Source: G963663775 sp963663775 (GTDB lineage Bacteria > Bacillota > Clostridia > Oscillospirales > Butyricicoccaceae). Taken from it: a stretch of 64,000 bases of DNA. The position numbers and the translations under genes are program-made. Location of the stretch: positions 1,116,001 through 1,180,000 of the forward strand of contig OY760624.1 in assembly GCA_963663775.1 (NCBI GenBank), read 5' to 3'. Shown piece after piece: positions 42,270 through 51,243 of the stretch (its first letter is position 1; each line of letters starts with the position of its first letter). A model generated the notes under the pieces. It was not told where the DNA came from. It searched no databases and was given only the letters and a program-made list of their open reading frames with translations.

Positions 42270-44174
42270 TCAAATCTGACGTGGGGCATCCTTCGTTGGC
42301 ACCAAAATGTAGGCGTTTGTGCCGCCCTCCGGACACCTTTCAAGATGCAGACGGGTATGATATAGTTTCTGCATACGTTGATTGATGTTATAGATACCAA
42401 CTCCATGGCTTATATGTTTTTCAGAAAGCAGATTTTCTATCAATTCTGAAGGCATGCCGATACCATCATCGGTTACACCGATTCGCATATAATCGCCGTC
42501 CTCTTTGACATAAATCAGCACATGCCCTTTCCCGGGTTTTTCTAACACGCCGTGTACAATTGCGTTTTCTACCAATGGCTGCAATGTCAATGGAGGCAGC
42601 ATCATAAATCGCTCTTGCACATCATACAGTACACATAAATCCTCCTGAAAACGAGCTTGCTCCAATGCAACATACGCACGCACATGCATCAGCTCGTGTT
42701 CGATGGGTATTTTGTCTGCAAGGTTTTCAACCGCATAGAAACTCTGTAAATATCGACTGAATTCCATCAAAAGCCTTCGTGATTCTTCTGGATTTCTGCG
42801 TGAGATGGAGATAATCGCATTCAATGCATTGTTGATAAAGTGCGGACGGATTTGTGATTTTAAAAATTGCAGTTCTAGCAATTGTTCACGGTGCTTTGCA
42901 AGATATAAGTCCTGCAAAATGCGTTTATTTTCTTCTGTCTTGCGAAAATATCGTATTAAGAAAGCGCACTCTATTAAAAATGCCATAACCAAAAACGCAA
43001 CTGGGAAATATTCCTTATATCCCGTTTTCAGCAGCGACCACCCAAAGAGGACATCATGCAGCACACAAAGCGTCAGTACGAGTTCACCCATCAGAACAAA
43101 CGCTGCTTCCCGTTTTCGGTGCAGCACCAACTGCACTGTTTTTGTAATCCCATAAATACATGCGCCGATTGCAACCGTTTCCGAAACATAGATAAGACCT
43201 GTGAAAATCCGCATCGGCAAGAACAGGGCAATGCCCGTCATAATCATCGCATACCCAAATAGCGTTGTGCCTTTCGGAATATCGTCTGGATACATGGTGT
43301 GAATCAGCTGCAAGCAAACGCCCGGCAGCCAATACACCGTAATATAATCAATCCAGATGACGGTATGAAACGAGATATTCGGCAAGATGTTATTGATTAA
43401 ATAATTTCCATCAATCAGAGTTCGCACCAGCATAATCATGCAAATGATAAAAAACAAGAGAAAAAAACGTTCGTTCCACACCAAAAACAACACCAGACAA
43501 ACCAACGAAATCACGAGCAGACTTCCCAAGATGAAAAAGTCAACGCCATAGCTTACATCGTTCAGGTCTTGGATGGTCTGTGGTGTCCCCAAACAGATGT
43601 TGTAGCAGAATCCGCCACGAGCATGTGCAAAGTTTGCAATATGAAGCGTAATATCAAACGAGTCACTTTGGGGCGTGAAGAAAACGGTTTGTATCCGATA
43701 TTGCGGAAGAAACCCCTCTTCTGAGGTGCTGACTTGACCGCTGGAGGCGATGGGCTGCTGGTCCACATAGAGGGTATATGCGGTTAGGAACGGCATAATG
43801 CGCAGTGCAAGCGCATCCCCTGCGGTAACGCCGGTCACATGCAGGCGATAGGTTGCAAACCCCATTCCCCCGAGCGGTTCCCCGTTGATTTGATAAGTGT
43901 TCCAGATAGACGGCACGGAAACCTCCAAATCCGGCGGCGGTGCATCCTGAAAATTCTGCACATCCAGAAATTTTTTCCAATAAAAATCCCATTCCCCAGA
44001 CAGCGGCAGAATGCTTTGTTGTGTCCAACCAGACAAATCCACTTGTCCATTTTGAATGGTTATTTCCGATGGATGTTGATTTCGCAAGCTACCGAAAAGC
44101 CACAGCAGCAATCCGCCGCATATCAAGGCAATCAGCGTCACTCCCAGCACTATGCGCGGCTTCCATTGCACCAT
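42270..44174 (-). CDS. 7TMR-DISM sensor histidine kinase (LytS/YesM type)
   Basis: About 634 residues from the ATG at 44174 (AGAGGGG upstream). One N-terminal membrane segment, an extracellular jelly-roll sensor (7TMR-DISMED2-like: SGEWDFYWKKF, VPSIWNTY), seven membrane segments (about 215-400), then a cytoplasmic His_kinase domain with the phospho-acceptor in LKSQIRPHFINNALNAI and a HATPase domain (PLVENAIVHGV, VTDDGIGMP, GVGIYNINQRM). DISMED2 sensors are thought to bind carbohydrates. The matching response regulator is probably the divergent gene at 44797, with an SLH remnant between them. Confidence 0.9.
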   Translation of the reverse strand: MVQWKPRIVLGVTLIALICGGLLLWLFGSLRNQHPSEITIQNGQVDLSGWTQQSILPLSGEWDFYWKKFLDVQNFQDAPPPDLEVSVPSIWNTYQINGEPLGGMGFATYRLHVTGVTAGDALALRIMPFLTAYTLYVDQQPIASSGQVSTSEEGFLPQYRIQTVFFTPQSDSFDITLHIANFAHARGGFCYNICLGTPQTIQDLNDVSYGVDFFILGSLLVISLVCLVLFLVWNERFFLLFFIICMIMLVRTLIDGNYLINNILPNISFHTVIWIDYITVYWLPGVCLQLIHTMYPDDIPKGTTLFGYAMIMTGIALFLPMRIFTGLIYVSETVAIGACIYGITKTVQLVLHRKREAAFVLMGELVLTLCVLHDVLFGWSLLKTGYKEYFPVAFLVMAFLIECAFLIRYFRKTEENKRILQDLYLAKHREQLLELQFLKSQIRPHFINNALNAIISISRRNPEESRRLLMEFSRYLQSFYAVENLADKIPIEHELMHVRAYVALEQARFQEDLCVLYDVQERFMMLPPLTLQPLVENAIVHGVLEKPGKGHVLIYVKEDGDYMRIGVTDDGIGMPSELIENLLSEKHISHGVGIYNINQRMQKLYHTRLHLERCPEGGTNAYILVPTKDAPRQI

Positions 44175-44354
44175 TTGTAACGTACCCCTCTTAGAACCTG
44201 TATTCATCAATGAGCATACGAGCAACAGGTATCGATTTTTTACATTGCCTTAAAAAACCTGCCCTGCGCCACCCGTTCTCTGTGTGAATCTTATTTTATC
44301 ATAAATTTTATGCTGTGTGCATATTTTTCGGTCAATTCGGTCATTGCTCCGTTT

Positions 44355-44387
44355 TGTTATGTTTTTGTAATTGCGTGGTGGTACAAT
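44355..44387 (+). promoter_or_regulatory. Promoter with paired SARP-like site, upstream of the SLH remnant
   Basis: GTTATGTTTTTGTAAT (44356-44371) lies 10 nt before TACAAT (44382-44387). It contains TGTTATG and TGTAATT exactly 11 bp apart. The same element at the same distance from a -10 occurs at 45928 before the GLUG gene. Confidence 0.6.
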
Positions 44388-44398
44388 ATAAAAAATAG

Positions 44399-44641
44399 TT
44401 GCCGCACATGCCACCCGCTCCGATAGCATTTGCGGTGCAGGCAACCTACAATGGCAAAAGCGATTCGGTTTCCCATCTTGAAAATGATGTCGGTCGTGTG
44501 GTAACATATGCAAGCACAGACAGCACAGCGGTCAGCAGCGAGGCACAAGATGCGGTGCAGTTCAACGTTGCAAATGGCTTGATTGTGGGCAGTCAAGGCG
44601 CTTTGCGCCCCACGGCAACCATTACACGTGCAGAACGCTGA
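44399..44641 (+). pseudogene. Remnant of an SLH-domain (S-layer homology) surface protein
   Basis: An 80-residue open frame without a ribosome site. Its second half reads EAQDAVQFNVANGLIVGSQG then LRPTATITRAER, the end of an SLH domain (usual pattern A-x-DAV-x-(F/W)-AVANGLI-x-G-x-x-G-x-LNPT-x-x-x-TRAE). The stop follows directly after TRAER, where intact SLH proteins continue. It sits between an intact-looking promoter (44355-44387) and a terminator (44686-44719), so an internal deletion of a larger surface-protein gene is the simplest explanation. Confidence 0.6.
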
Positions 44642-44685
44642 TTTACAGGTTTGACAGGTTTTTTCTGCTCAAACGCTGATTGGAC

Positions 44686-44719
44686 AAGAAGTCCCTCGGC
44701 TATCACCGAGGGACTTCTT
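44686..44719 (+). terminator. Intrinsic terminator after the SLH remnant
   Basis: AAGAAGTCCCTCGG (44686-44699) pairs with CCGAGGGACTTCTT (44706-44719), followed by CTTTG. It isolates the response regulator gene from upstream transcription. Confidence 0.8.
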
Positions 44720-44796
44720 CTTTGCGGATGATGGACGGCTTTGCCCGCTCGCCGTCAGGAAGATAGGTTCTATGTTGCATCACAGGAGGGAAAAGT

Positions 44797-45903
44797 ATGT
44801 TGAAAGTAGTGTTAATCGACGATGAACGTCCTGCGTTGGACGAACTGCAGTATTTTATGGAGCAATATCAGATAGACGTAATCGGCACATTTCAGAATAC
44901 CGTTGGAGTCATTGATTTTGTAACGGCGCAGCGTCCGGATCTTGTGTTTTTGGATATTGAATTGCGCAATGCAGATGGCATTGCGTTGGCAGAGGAACTG
45001 CAGAATCTTGTACATGCGCCTGCCATTATTTTTGTGACAGCGCATCCGCAATATGCCCTGCAAGCCTTTCAGGCACACCCGATGGATTATCTGGTAAAGC
45101 CGATTGACAGCGTTTCCATCCAGCGTGCGCTACAGCATGCACAGAAAACACTGCGCCCCAAGCGAGCAGAACTCCATACGCCGTTTTCCATCACGTGTTT
45201 TGGGCGGTTTGAAATCTCCTATCTAAATACGCTCGTAAAATTGCCCACCAAGAAAACGGAGGAACTGCTGGCATATCTGCTTTGCCGCGAAGGAGAAGTC
45301 ATCATCCGAGAAGACCTTTTGCAGTTGCTGTTTGACCACGAAGACATGGAAAAAAGCGTGAACCATTTGCGTGTAGCACTGTCCCGCATACGAAACAGTT
45401 TCGCAAAAGCAAACATCGGAAAAGAGTTGTTTGTTTTAAGAAAGGATTTATCGGTGGTGATTGCGGACGGTATTTGTGACATGGTTGACTTTCAGCGATT
45501 TATTCGTACGAATACAGCAATCCATGCAAATAATATCCATGCTGCGGAAAAAGCGGTTTCAAAAGTCAACGGACAGCTGCTCAGCAATATGGATGCTCGA
45601 TGGATTACAGAGCAGCGAGAGTGGCTGCTGCTGCAAACGGAGAAAATCTTGTTTCGGATGGTGCTGTTTTATTTGAAAGACCGGAAGTATGACAGCGCAG
45701 AGCGGCTATTGCTGCAATTGCTTGACATCAATCAGGTTTCAGAACCTTGCTATCATCGTCTGTTGGAGTTATACATGCAGACGGGCGATATATTAAAATA
45801 TCGCCATTACTATGAGCGCTATCGGTCGATGATGGCAGAAGAATTTAAAGAGCCGCCGGTTGCCGAATATACCCGTTTTTATAAAAGCACGCTGCGTTTT
45901 TAG
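44797..45903 (+). CDS. Response regulator with receiver and BTAD/SARP-like output domains
   Basis: 368 residues. Receiver domain at 1-125 with IDDE, phospho-acceptor Asp in LVFLDIEL, Thr in FVTAHPQYAL and Lys in DYLVKPID. A winged-helix domain follows (SITCFGRFEISY, PTKKTEELLAYLLC, VNHLRVALSRIR), then an all-helical bacterial transcriptional activator domain (tetratricopeptide-like, RKYDSAERLLLQLLDINQVS EPCYHRLLELYM). AfsR/SARP-like activators bind direct repeats spaced by one helical turn at the -35 region; such repeats lie upstream of both flanking surface-protein genes. Likely partner of the histidine kinase at 42270. RBS GGAGGG. Confidence 0.9.
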   Translation: MLKVVLIDDERPALDELQYFMEQYQIDVIGTFQNTVGVIDFVTAQRPDLVFLDIELRNADGIALAEELQNLVHAPAIIFVTAHPQYALQAFQAHPMDYLVKPIDSVSIQRALQHAQKTLRPKRAELHTPFSITCFGRFEISYLNTLVKLPTKKTEELLAYLLCREGEVIIREDLLQLLFDHEDMEKSVNHLRVALSRIRNSFAKANIGKELFVLRKDLSVVIADGICDMVDFQRFIRTNTAIHANNIHAAEKAVSKVNGQLLSNMDARWITEQREWLLLQTEKILFRMVLFYLKDRKYDSAERLLLQLLDINQVSEPCYHRLLELYMQTGDILKYRHYYERYRSMMAEEFKEPPVAEYTRFYKSTLRF

Positions 45904-45926
45904 CAGACTGCCACCGTACATTGTTC

Positions 45927-45959
45927 TGTTACGTTTTTGTAATGTTGATGGTGTAAACT
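45927..45959 (+). promoter_or_regulatory. Promoter with paired SARP-like site, upstream of the GLUG gene
   Basis: GTTACGTTTTTGTAAT (45928-45943), then 10 nt, then TAAACT (45954-45959). TGTTACG and TGTAATG are 11 bp apart, overlapping the -35 region, as in SARP-type activator sites. The transcript would have a leader of about 275 nt (to 46242), holding an unassigned 88-codon frame (45974-46240) without recognised homology. Confidence 0.6.
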
Positions 45960-46242
45960 AGTATCAACAGTTTGTGAAGACAGCTTCTTATGTACAGTAT
46001 CGTCATGTTCAAAAAACAAAAAGGGGGAACGCATGCTATGAGCGGTTGAAACAAGCCAACGGAATAGAGGGAATCTTGGCACAGACACCAGAGCACACAC
46101 TGCAAAGGAATGGGGGACTGCTCATCCGTTTTTATGAGGAGAGCAAGCTCTTTGGCAATCGCTTCGTATCATGCATTGGCAGCGGAATTTTCGATGCATG
46201 TAACCGTTTTCAGACATCTACAAAAGAGGAAGGAATGTAAAC

Positions 46243-49200
46243 ATGAGAGAAAAAACAAAAAAGCGCATATTGAGCTGGGTGCTCAGCGCCAGTATGCTGC
46301 TGTCGCAGATGCCGGGGCTGACGCTGTCGGCGTCTGCCAACTGGACTGGGGCTTCTAGTACTGACTGGCTTGGCGCTGGAATAGAAAGCGACCCCTATGT
46401 CATAGCATCACCAGACGACCTTGCATATTTGGCGGATGCGGTTTCGGGTGGGAATACTTACGACGGCGTCTATTTTAAGCTCGACCAAGATATTGCATTC
46501 AATGAATGGAATTTCAGCTTTGATGCCGATACGGGATTGGTGACCGCTACAGACGGCTATAGTACCATTTATATCGGCACCGGCGTTGCAGGCGATGCGT
46601 CCGGCAGCAACACCACATTTGACAGCACAGCAAGCACAACGGGTACATATTACAGCAGCAACACGAATGCAAACTCAATGTATACTCCGCCTAACATAAT
46701 AAACGTCATGGGGCTGTATGCATTTGACGGCATCGGTTCGGAAGACTATCCGTTCGCCGGAACATTTGACGGCAATGGTCATTCCATCAGCAATATGTTC
46801 ATCGACAGCACAGAAAGCGGCACTGGTTTATTCAACTGGTTGACGGGTACCGTCACAGATGTGACGCTCGACAATGCGCTGGTCATTGGCGCAGGCTACG
46901 ATGCCGGCGGTATTGCAGGTATTATGAACACCTATAACGATAATGTACAAGTCACGGATTGCCAAAACAACGGACTTGTCATCGGCGTAGAGGATGTCGG
47001 CGGTATCGTAGGTGGTGCATATAGCTTTGATGGTGACTATGTTGAGGACACGGATGGATCTGCAGCGATTATTGGTTGTACCAACGACAGCCAAGTCATT
47101 GGCACAGATGATGTCGGGGGCATTGCTGGTTATCTGGATAGCTATTGCAATATCTCCGCATGCGGCAACAACGGCGCAGTCACCGCAACGGATGCAGATG
47201 ATAGCCATGCGGGCGGTATTACTGGCTATTTGTATCCATATACTGCTGATGAAGTCGAAAAAATTGAGAATTGCTATAATACCGGCACCATTGCCGGCGC
47301 AGGCGACCATCTCGGTGGCATCGCAGGCGAATTGAATGGAAATATCAGCCATTGCTTCAACACCGGCGATGTAATCGGTTCTGGTGGCTTAGGTGTCGGC
47401 GGTATCGTTGGAGAAATCGGAACAGATAGTGCTGACGGCGACATCATCTTCTGCTACAATGACGGCAATATCTCTGGCTACAACGGTGTGGGCGGTATTG
47501 TCGGCATTTCAGAGGGAGACTCTGTACTAATGTGCTATAATACAGGCAGTGTAACCGCACCTGGAACGAGTCAAGCAGGCGCAATTATGGGTGAGGGTTC
47601 GGCATTCATAGATTCTTGCTATTATGATGGGCAGATGTGCACCACCGGAGACAGCAATGGTGGAACCGCAAAGGCAACCTTTGACATGCTCGGCAACCGG
47701 ATTTTTGACGGCGGCGAGTGGTCTACTTCCGCCCCTGACCTCTATCCGCATTTGGCGGCAATCGACACCACCTATGCTGCGACAAATGCTGCGACAAAGC
47801 TGTCGATTGCGCCCATTTTCCTAGACAGCAACGACACCGCTGACGCAGTAACCACAAACTTCACAGTATCGACGGCGAACGGTGTGACATGGTCCTCCGG
47901 CAACACATCCGTCATTTCGATCAGTGGCAGTGCGGCTACGGTCACGCCTGCCACCACGGACACCGATGTGACCTTGACGGCAACGTGCGGCACTGTCACG
48001 CGCAAGGTTTATCTGTGTGTGACAGGCGTTCCGGCGAGCGATCCCCCTGCAACGTCTGGCTTTGCAGGCGGCACGGGCGCATCAGATGACCCGTATCAGA
48101 TTGCAAATGCAAGCCAGCTGACATATATGGCGAAGCAAGTCAACGATGGTGTATCTGGCTATTCTACGGCGTACTATAAACTAACGGCGGACATTTCTCT
48201 GAATGATATGTCTGTTGCGTTTGATGCCGACACCGGCTTGGTGGGCGTTACAACAGATTCCAGCACCTACTATTTCGGCACAGATTCGTACGGCGACGAT
48301 TCCGGCACAAACGACACCTTTGACGACGACTACAGTCACATCGGCACCATCTATACCGATAAAAACGGCGCAGAAGCCGAGGGGGACCCAGTTTCGGCCT
48401 TGTTAACTGCATGGACACCGATTGGCTCATCTGAAAATCCATTCCAAGGACATTTTGACGGCGATGACCATACCATATCAGGTCTATATACGCCAATGGT
48501 GTCCGAACACGACAATTTCTTCAACGCCGACTTCTTAGTGATGCAAGACAACCAAGGCTTATTCGGCTACCTCAACGGAAGCGGTGAAATTAAAAATGTT
48601 TCTATCGCATCCAATTCTCTGGTCATTGGTGACGACTACGTTGGCGGCGTGGTAGGGTATGTTGCGTCTACTGCTGAAAGCCTATGGGCGCTTACTGGCT
48701 GCACAAACAATGGCATCGTCCTATCTGACGGCGGCTCTGCAGGCGGTATCCTCGGCTATACATTCGGTCTGAAGACAGTGATTTCCAGCTGTACGAACAC
48801 AGGCACAATCCTTGCCGCAAGAGAAGATTATATCGGCGGTATTGTGGGATACTTGGGTACCGACAGGGGCGGGGTGAGCACTTGCGCCAATACAGGTGCC
48901 GTCTTCGGAGAGAGCTATGTCGGCGGTATCGTAGGATACTACGAAAGTATTGACAGCTTTATTTCAGACTGCGAAAACGCTGGCAGTATCACAGCAGAGG
49001 AGTATGTCGGTGGCATTCTAGGCGAGGGAGATGGTGGAGGTGATATCTCTTGTTGTGTTAACTCTGGTGACATCACAGCAGAAGACTATGATGTCGGCGG
49101 CATTGCAGGCGAGTGCGAAGACAACATCTCCTATTGTTATAACACCGGCGATATCCAAGCAGGTGATGCGGTCGGCGGCGTTGCAGGCGAGTGCGGTGGC

Positions 49201-51048
49201 GACATCTCCTATTGTTATAGCACCGGCAACATCCAAGCAGATTATGATGTCGGCGGCATTGTATACGATACAAGTGGCAATGTCACCAATTGCTATAACA
49301 TGGGCAAGCTTTCTGCATCCCGTTATGCGCTGGGCGGACTGGTCGCTTCTCTGGATGCAGGCACCATTAACCATTGCTACAACGCAGGTCCGCTGGTTGT
49401 CACCAAGGAAGATGGAAACGATTATGAGGTCGGCGGATTGGTCGGCAAAATGTACAGCGGTGCAGTGCTGAGAAACAGTTATTCCTCCGGCACTATCACC
49501 GTGTGGGACAACGACGAGAACGCAAGCAATGATGACGAGTACCACTGCTATATTGGCAGCTTGATTGGATACGAATATGATTCCGATGTCACAGTGACAA
49601 ACTGCGTATATGATGCACAGATGAGCACGTTCTTTGACATTGGCGGCACACAGGATGGTGCGTGCACCGCAAATTGCGATGCAACGGCTGCTGTTTTAAC
49701 ATATGAATTGCTCTTTGACACCTATACAAGCACAGACATTGATAACACGGCCGCATGGACACCCGATTCGCATGGTTATCTTTATCCCCGTCTGGCAGAT
49801 CCAAGCGCTGAGGGTATTACATTTGATATGGATGGCACAGATGCGGCAGTGCTTTCTGCAATTCCCCTAGGATTATTCCACTCTGCAGACTCATATGAAA
49901 CTGCCGATGCAGTGAAATACGATATTCTGATTCAGCCAGAAGGTGCGCCTTACACTGCGGAGTGGGCTTCCAGCAACGAAGATTTGGTGAAGCCGCTCTC
50001 TGGTGCCTCTGGGTATTACGGTCTGGAAATCAACTACCCAATCGGCACTGTGCAGCTGCCGCAAAGCGATACACAGGTGGAACTGACCGTATCGCAGAAC
50101 GGTGTTAGCCGCATCATTGAGTTGAACGTTCCCATGATTTTGGTGAATGCAGCGGCAACGACAGCAGAATCGCTGACCCCCAATAATTTGGACGGCACGC
50201 AGGTGACCTTGACGCTGAACAATACGACCTTCAGCGACAGCGCTCTGGATGTTTCCAACTTCACCCTGCAAGACGCACCGAATGGACTGACCATTGCAGG
50301 CGTATCCTATGTTAGTGACACCGAATGTACCGCTACGCTTGCCTATACCGGCGGCTATGTGGCGGGTAGAGTGGATTTCAGCATTGGCATCGCAAACGCT
50401 GAGGTTGCATACGATGGCGATTTGACGTCTACGGACTTGTGCGTTGATGGTAGCTGGGATGGCACTGTTGCAAATGCATTTGCAGACGGCGATGGTACAT
50501 CTGGCAATCCCTATCAGATTGCAACAGGTACGCAGCTTGCCTATTTGGAAGCACAGGTCAATGCAGGCACCGATTATACCGATACATATTTTGTACTGAC
50601 CCAAAATATATATTTGAACTACGGTTGGGACTTTGTCTTTGACCAAGACACAGGCTTGATAAAGGCAAGCAATGACGACACCACCGTTTATATCGGTACT
50701 GGCATCCGCGGGGATGAAAGCGATGCCAACACAACCTTTGACGAAACAGCAAGCACCGCAGGCACCTATCTCCGTCCGGCACTTGATTGCTGGAATCCAC
50801 GCCGCAAAATTCTGAAAATGCACGGCTGTCAATCACCTCTGTCATGGTTGACATGTCCGATAGGCTATATAAATTCTGCACCAGATAAATCCGCAGCATG
50901 CGCTCAAGGTCATAGGGCTTGTTTCCGCGCTCTCCTTTATAATAGTCCGGCTGAATCATCCCCATCCATTCACTCCACGGTATCATCCGCTCAATTTGTG
51001 CAAGAAATTCTTTCTTCTTCGTCGCGGTCTGCGCCAATTCGTCGGTGA
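46243..51048 (+). CDS. Giant GLUG-repeat surface protein, 3' end truncated by an IS fragment
   Basis: The frame has 1601 codons; about the first 1509 are original. Residues 1-31 are a signal peptide (ILSWVLSASMLLSQMPG...SASA). Two full modules follow, each opening with SDPY-x-IA-x-x-x-x-L-x-Y-(L/M)A-type text and a FDADTGL block, then many GLUG motifs (VGGIVG, NTGxI). An Ig-like BIG2 domain (about 530-600) separates the modules, and a second beta-rich part lies at about 1220-1400. A third module starts at about 1405 and is cut at about 50770, where the frame enters antisense IS sequence for 92 codons. No wall anchor remains. GLUG proteins are adhesin-like or protease-associated. Upstream SARP-like site. 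RBS GGAAGGA. Confidence 0.85.
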   Translation: MREKTKKRILSWVLSASMLLSQMPGLTLSASANWTGASSTDWLGAGIESDPYVIASPDDLAYLADAVSGGNTYDGVYFKLDQDIAFNEWNFSFDADTGLVTATDGYSTIYIGTGVAGDASGSNTTFDSTASTTGTYYSSNTNANSMYTPPNIINVMGLYAFDGIGSEDYPFAGTFDGNGHSISNMFIDSTESGTGLFNWLTGTVTDVTLDNALVIGAGYDAGGIAGIMNTYNDNVQVTDCQNNGLVIGVEDVGGIVGGAYSFDGDYVEDTDGSAAIIGCTNDSQVIGTDDVGGIAGYLDSYCNISACGNNGAVTATDADDSHAGGITGYLYPYTADEVEKIENCYNTGTIAGAGDHLGGIAGELNGNISHCFNTGDVIGSGGLGVGGIVGEIGTDSADGDIIFCYNDGNISGYNGVGGIVGISEGDSVLMCYNTGSVTAPGTSQAGAIMGEGSAFIDSCYYDGQMCTTGDSNGGTAKATFDMLGNRIFDGGEWSTSAPDLYPHLAAIDTTYAATNAATKLSIAPIFLDSNDTADAVTTNFTVSTANGVTWSSGNTSVISISGSAATVTPATTDTDVTLTATCGTVTRKVYLCVTGVPASDPPATSGFAGGTGASDDPYQIANASQLTYMAKQVNDGVSGYSTAYYKLTADISLNDMSVAFDADTGLVGVTTDSSTYYFGTDSYGDDSGTNDTFDDDYSHIGTIYTDKNGAEAEGDPVSALLTAWTPIGSSENPFQGHFDGDDHTISGLYTPMVSEHDNFFNADFLVMQDNQGLFGYLNGSGEIKNVSIASNSLVIGDDYVGGVVGYVASTAESLWALTGCTNNGIVLSDGGSAGGILGYTFGLKTVISSCTNTGTILAAREDYIGGIVGYLGTDRGGVSTCANTGAVFGESYVGGIVGYYESIDSFISDCENAGSITAEEYVGGILGEGDGGGDISCCVNSGDITAEDYDVGGIAGECEDNISYCYNTGDIQAGDAVGGVAGECGGDISYCYSTGNIQADYDVGGIVYDTSGNVTNCYNMGKLSASRYALGGLVASLDAGTINHCYNAGPLVVTKEDGNDYEVGGLVGKMYSGAVLRNSYSSGTITVWDNDENASNDDEYHCYIGSLIGYEYDSDVTVTNCVYDAQMSTFFDIGGTQDGACTANCDATAAVLTYELLFDTYTSTDIDNTAAWTPDSHGYLYPRLADPSAEGITFDMDGTDAAVLSAIPLGLFHSADSYETADAVKYDILIQPEGAPYTAEWASSNEDLVKPLSGASGYYGLEINYPIGTVQLPQSDTQVELTVSQNGVSRIIELNVPMILVNAAATTAESLTPNNLDGTQVTLTLNNTTFSDSALDVSNFTLQDAPNGLTIAGVSYVSDTECTATLAYTGGYVAGRVDFSIGIANAEVAYDGDLTSTDLCVDGSWDGTVANAFADGDGTSGNPYQIATGTQLAYLEAQVNAGTDYTDTYFVLTQNIYLNYGWDFVFDQDTGLIKASNDDTTVYIGTGIRGDESDANTTFDETASTAGTYLRPALDCWNPRRKILKMHGCQSPLSWLTCPIGYINSAPDKSAACAQGHRACFRALLYNSPAESSPSIHSTVSSAQFVQEILSSSSRSAPIRR

Positions 51049-51076
51049 ACGCCGACAACGTAATCTGTTTATTCAT
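50768..51076 (-). mobile_element. IS5-type transposase, N-terminal remnant
   Basis: About 103 codons matching the start of IS5/ISL-like transposases: FLAQIERMIPWSEWMGMIQP, YYKGERGNKPYDLERMLRIY and CGVDSSNQVPDGD, where the family continues toward TxxRFRH. The catalytic DDE region is absent; at about 50768 the sequence joins the GLUG gene. The rest of the element was deleted together with the 3' end of that gene. I could not identify the left terminal repeat. Confidence 0.8.
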
Positions 51077-51195
51077 ACGTCTATTTTATCATCTTTTCCT
51101 TTGTCTCGAAAGCTTTGTGCGGTGTTGCCTTAGCTTACCACTTCAGGATGAGTAATAAGAAAAAATAGCATAATGGCGTTGACCCATTAGAGAGG

Positions 51196-51243
51196 ATGTC
51201 CCCCCTTAGTTCCGTTAATTCGGTTCTGAGGGGGGCATTTTTT
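51196..51243 (+). terminator. Intrinsic terminator between IS remnant and asnB
   Basis: ATGTCCCCCCTTAG pairs with CTGAGGGGGGCAT around a loop, with TTTTTT at 51238-51243. It reads on the plus strand and abuts the asnB stop, so it shields asnB from antisense transcription. Confidence 0.65.

Noticed and set aside
46243..50770. Repeat array as CRISPR
   Set aside because: Repeats are protein-level GLUG motifs of variable spacing inside one long frame, with no short identical direct repeats and spacers.
50558..51076. A 172-codon minus-strand transposase gene
   Set aside because: Only the first 103 codons match the family; the rest is antisense of the GLUG gene and no catalytic domain remains.
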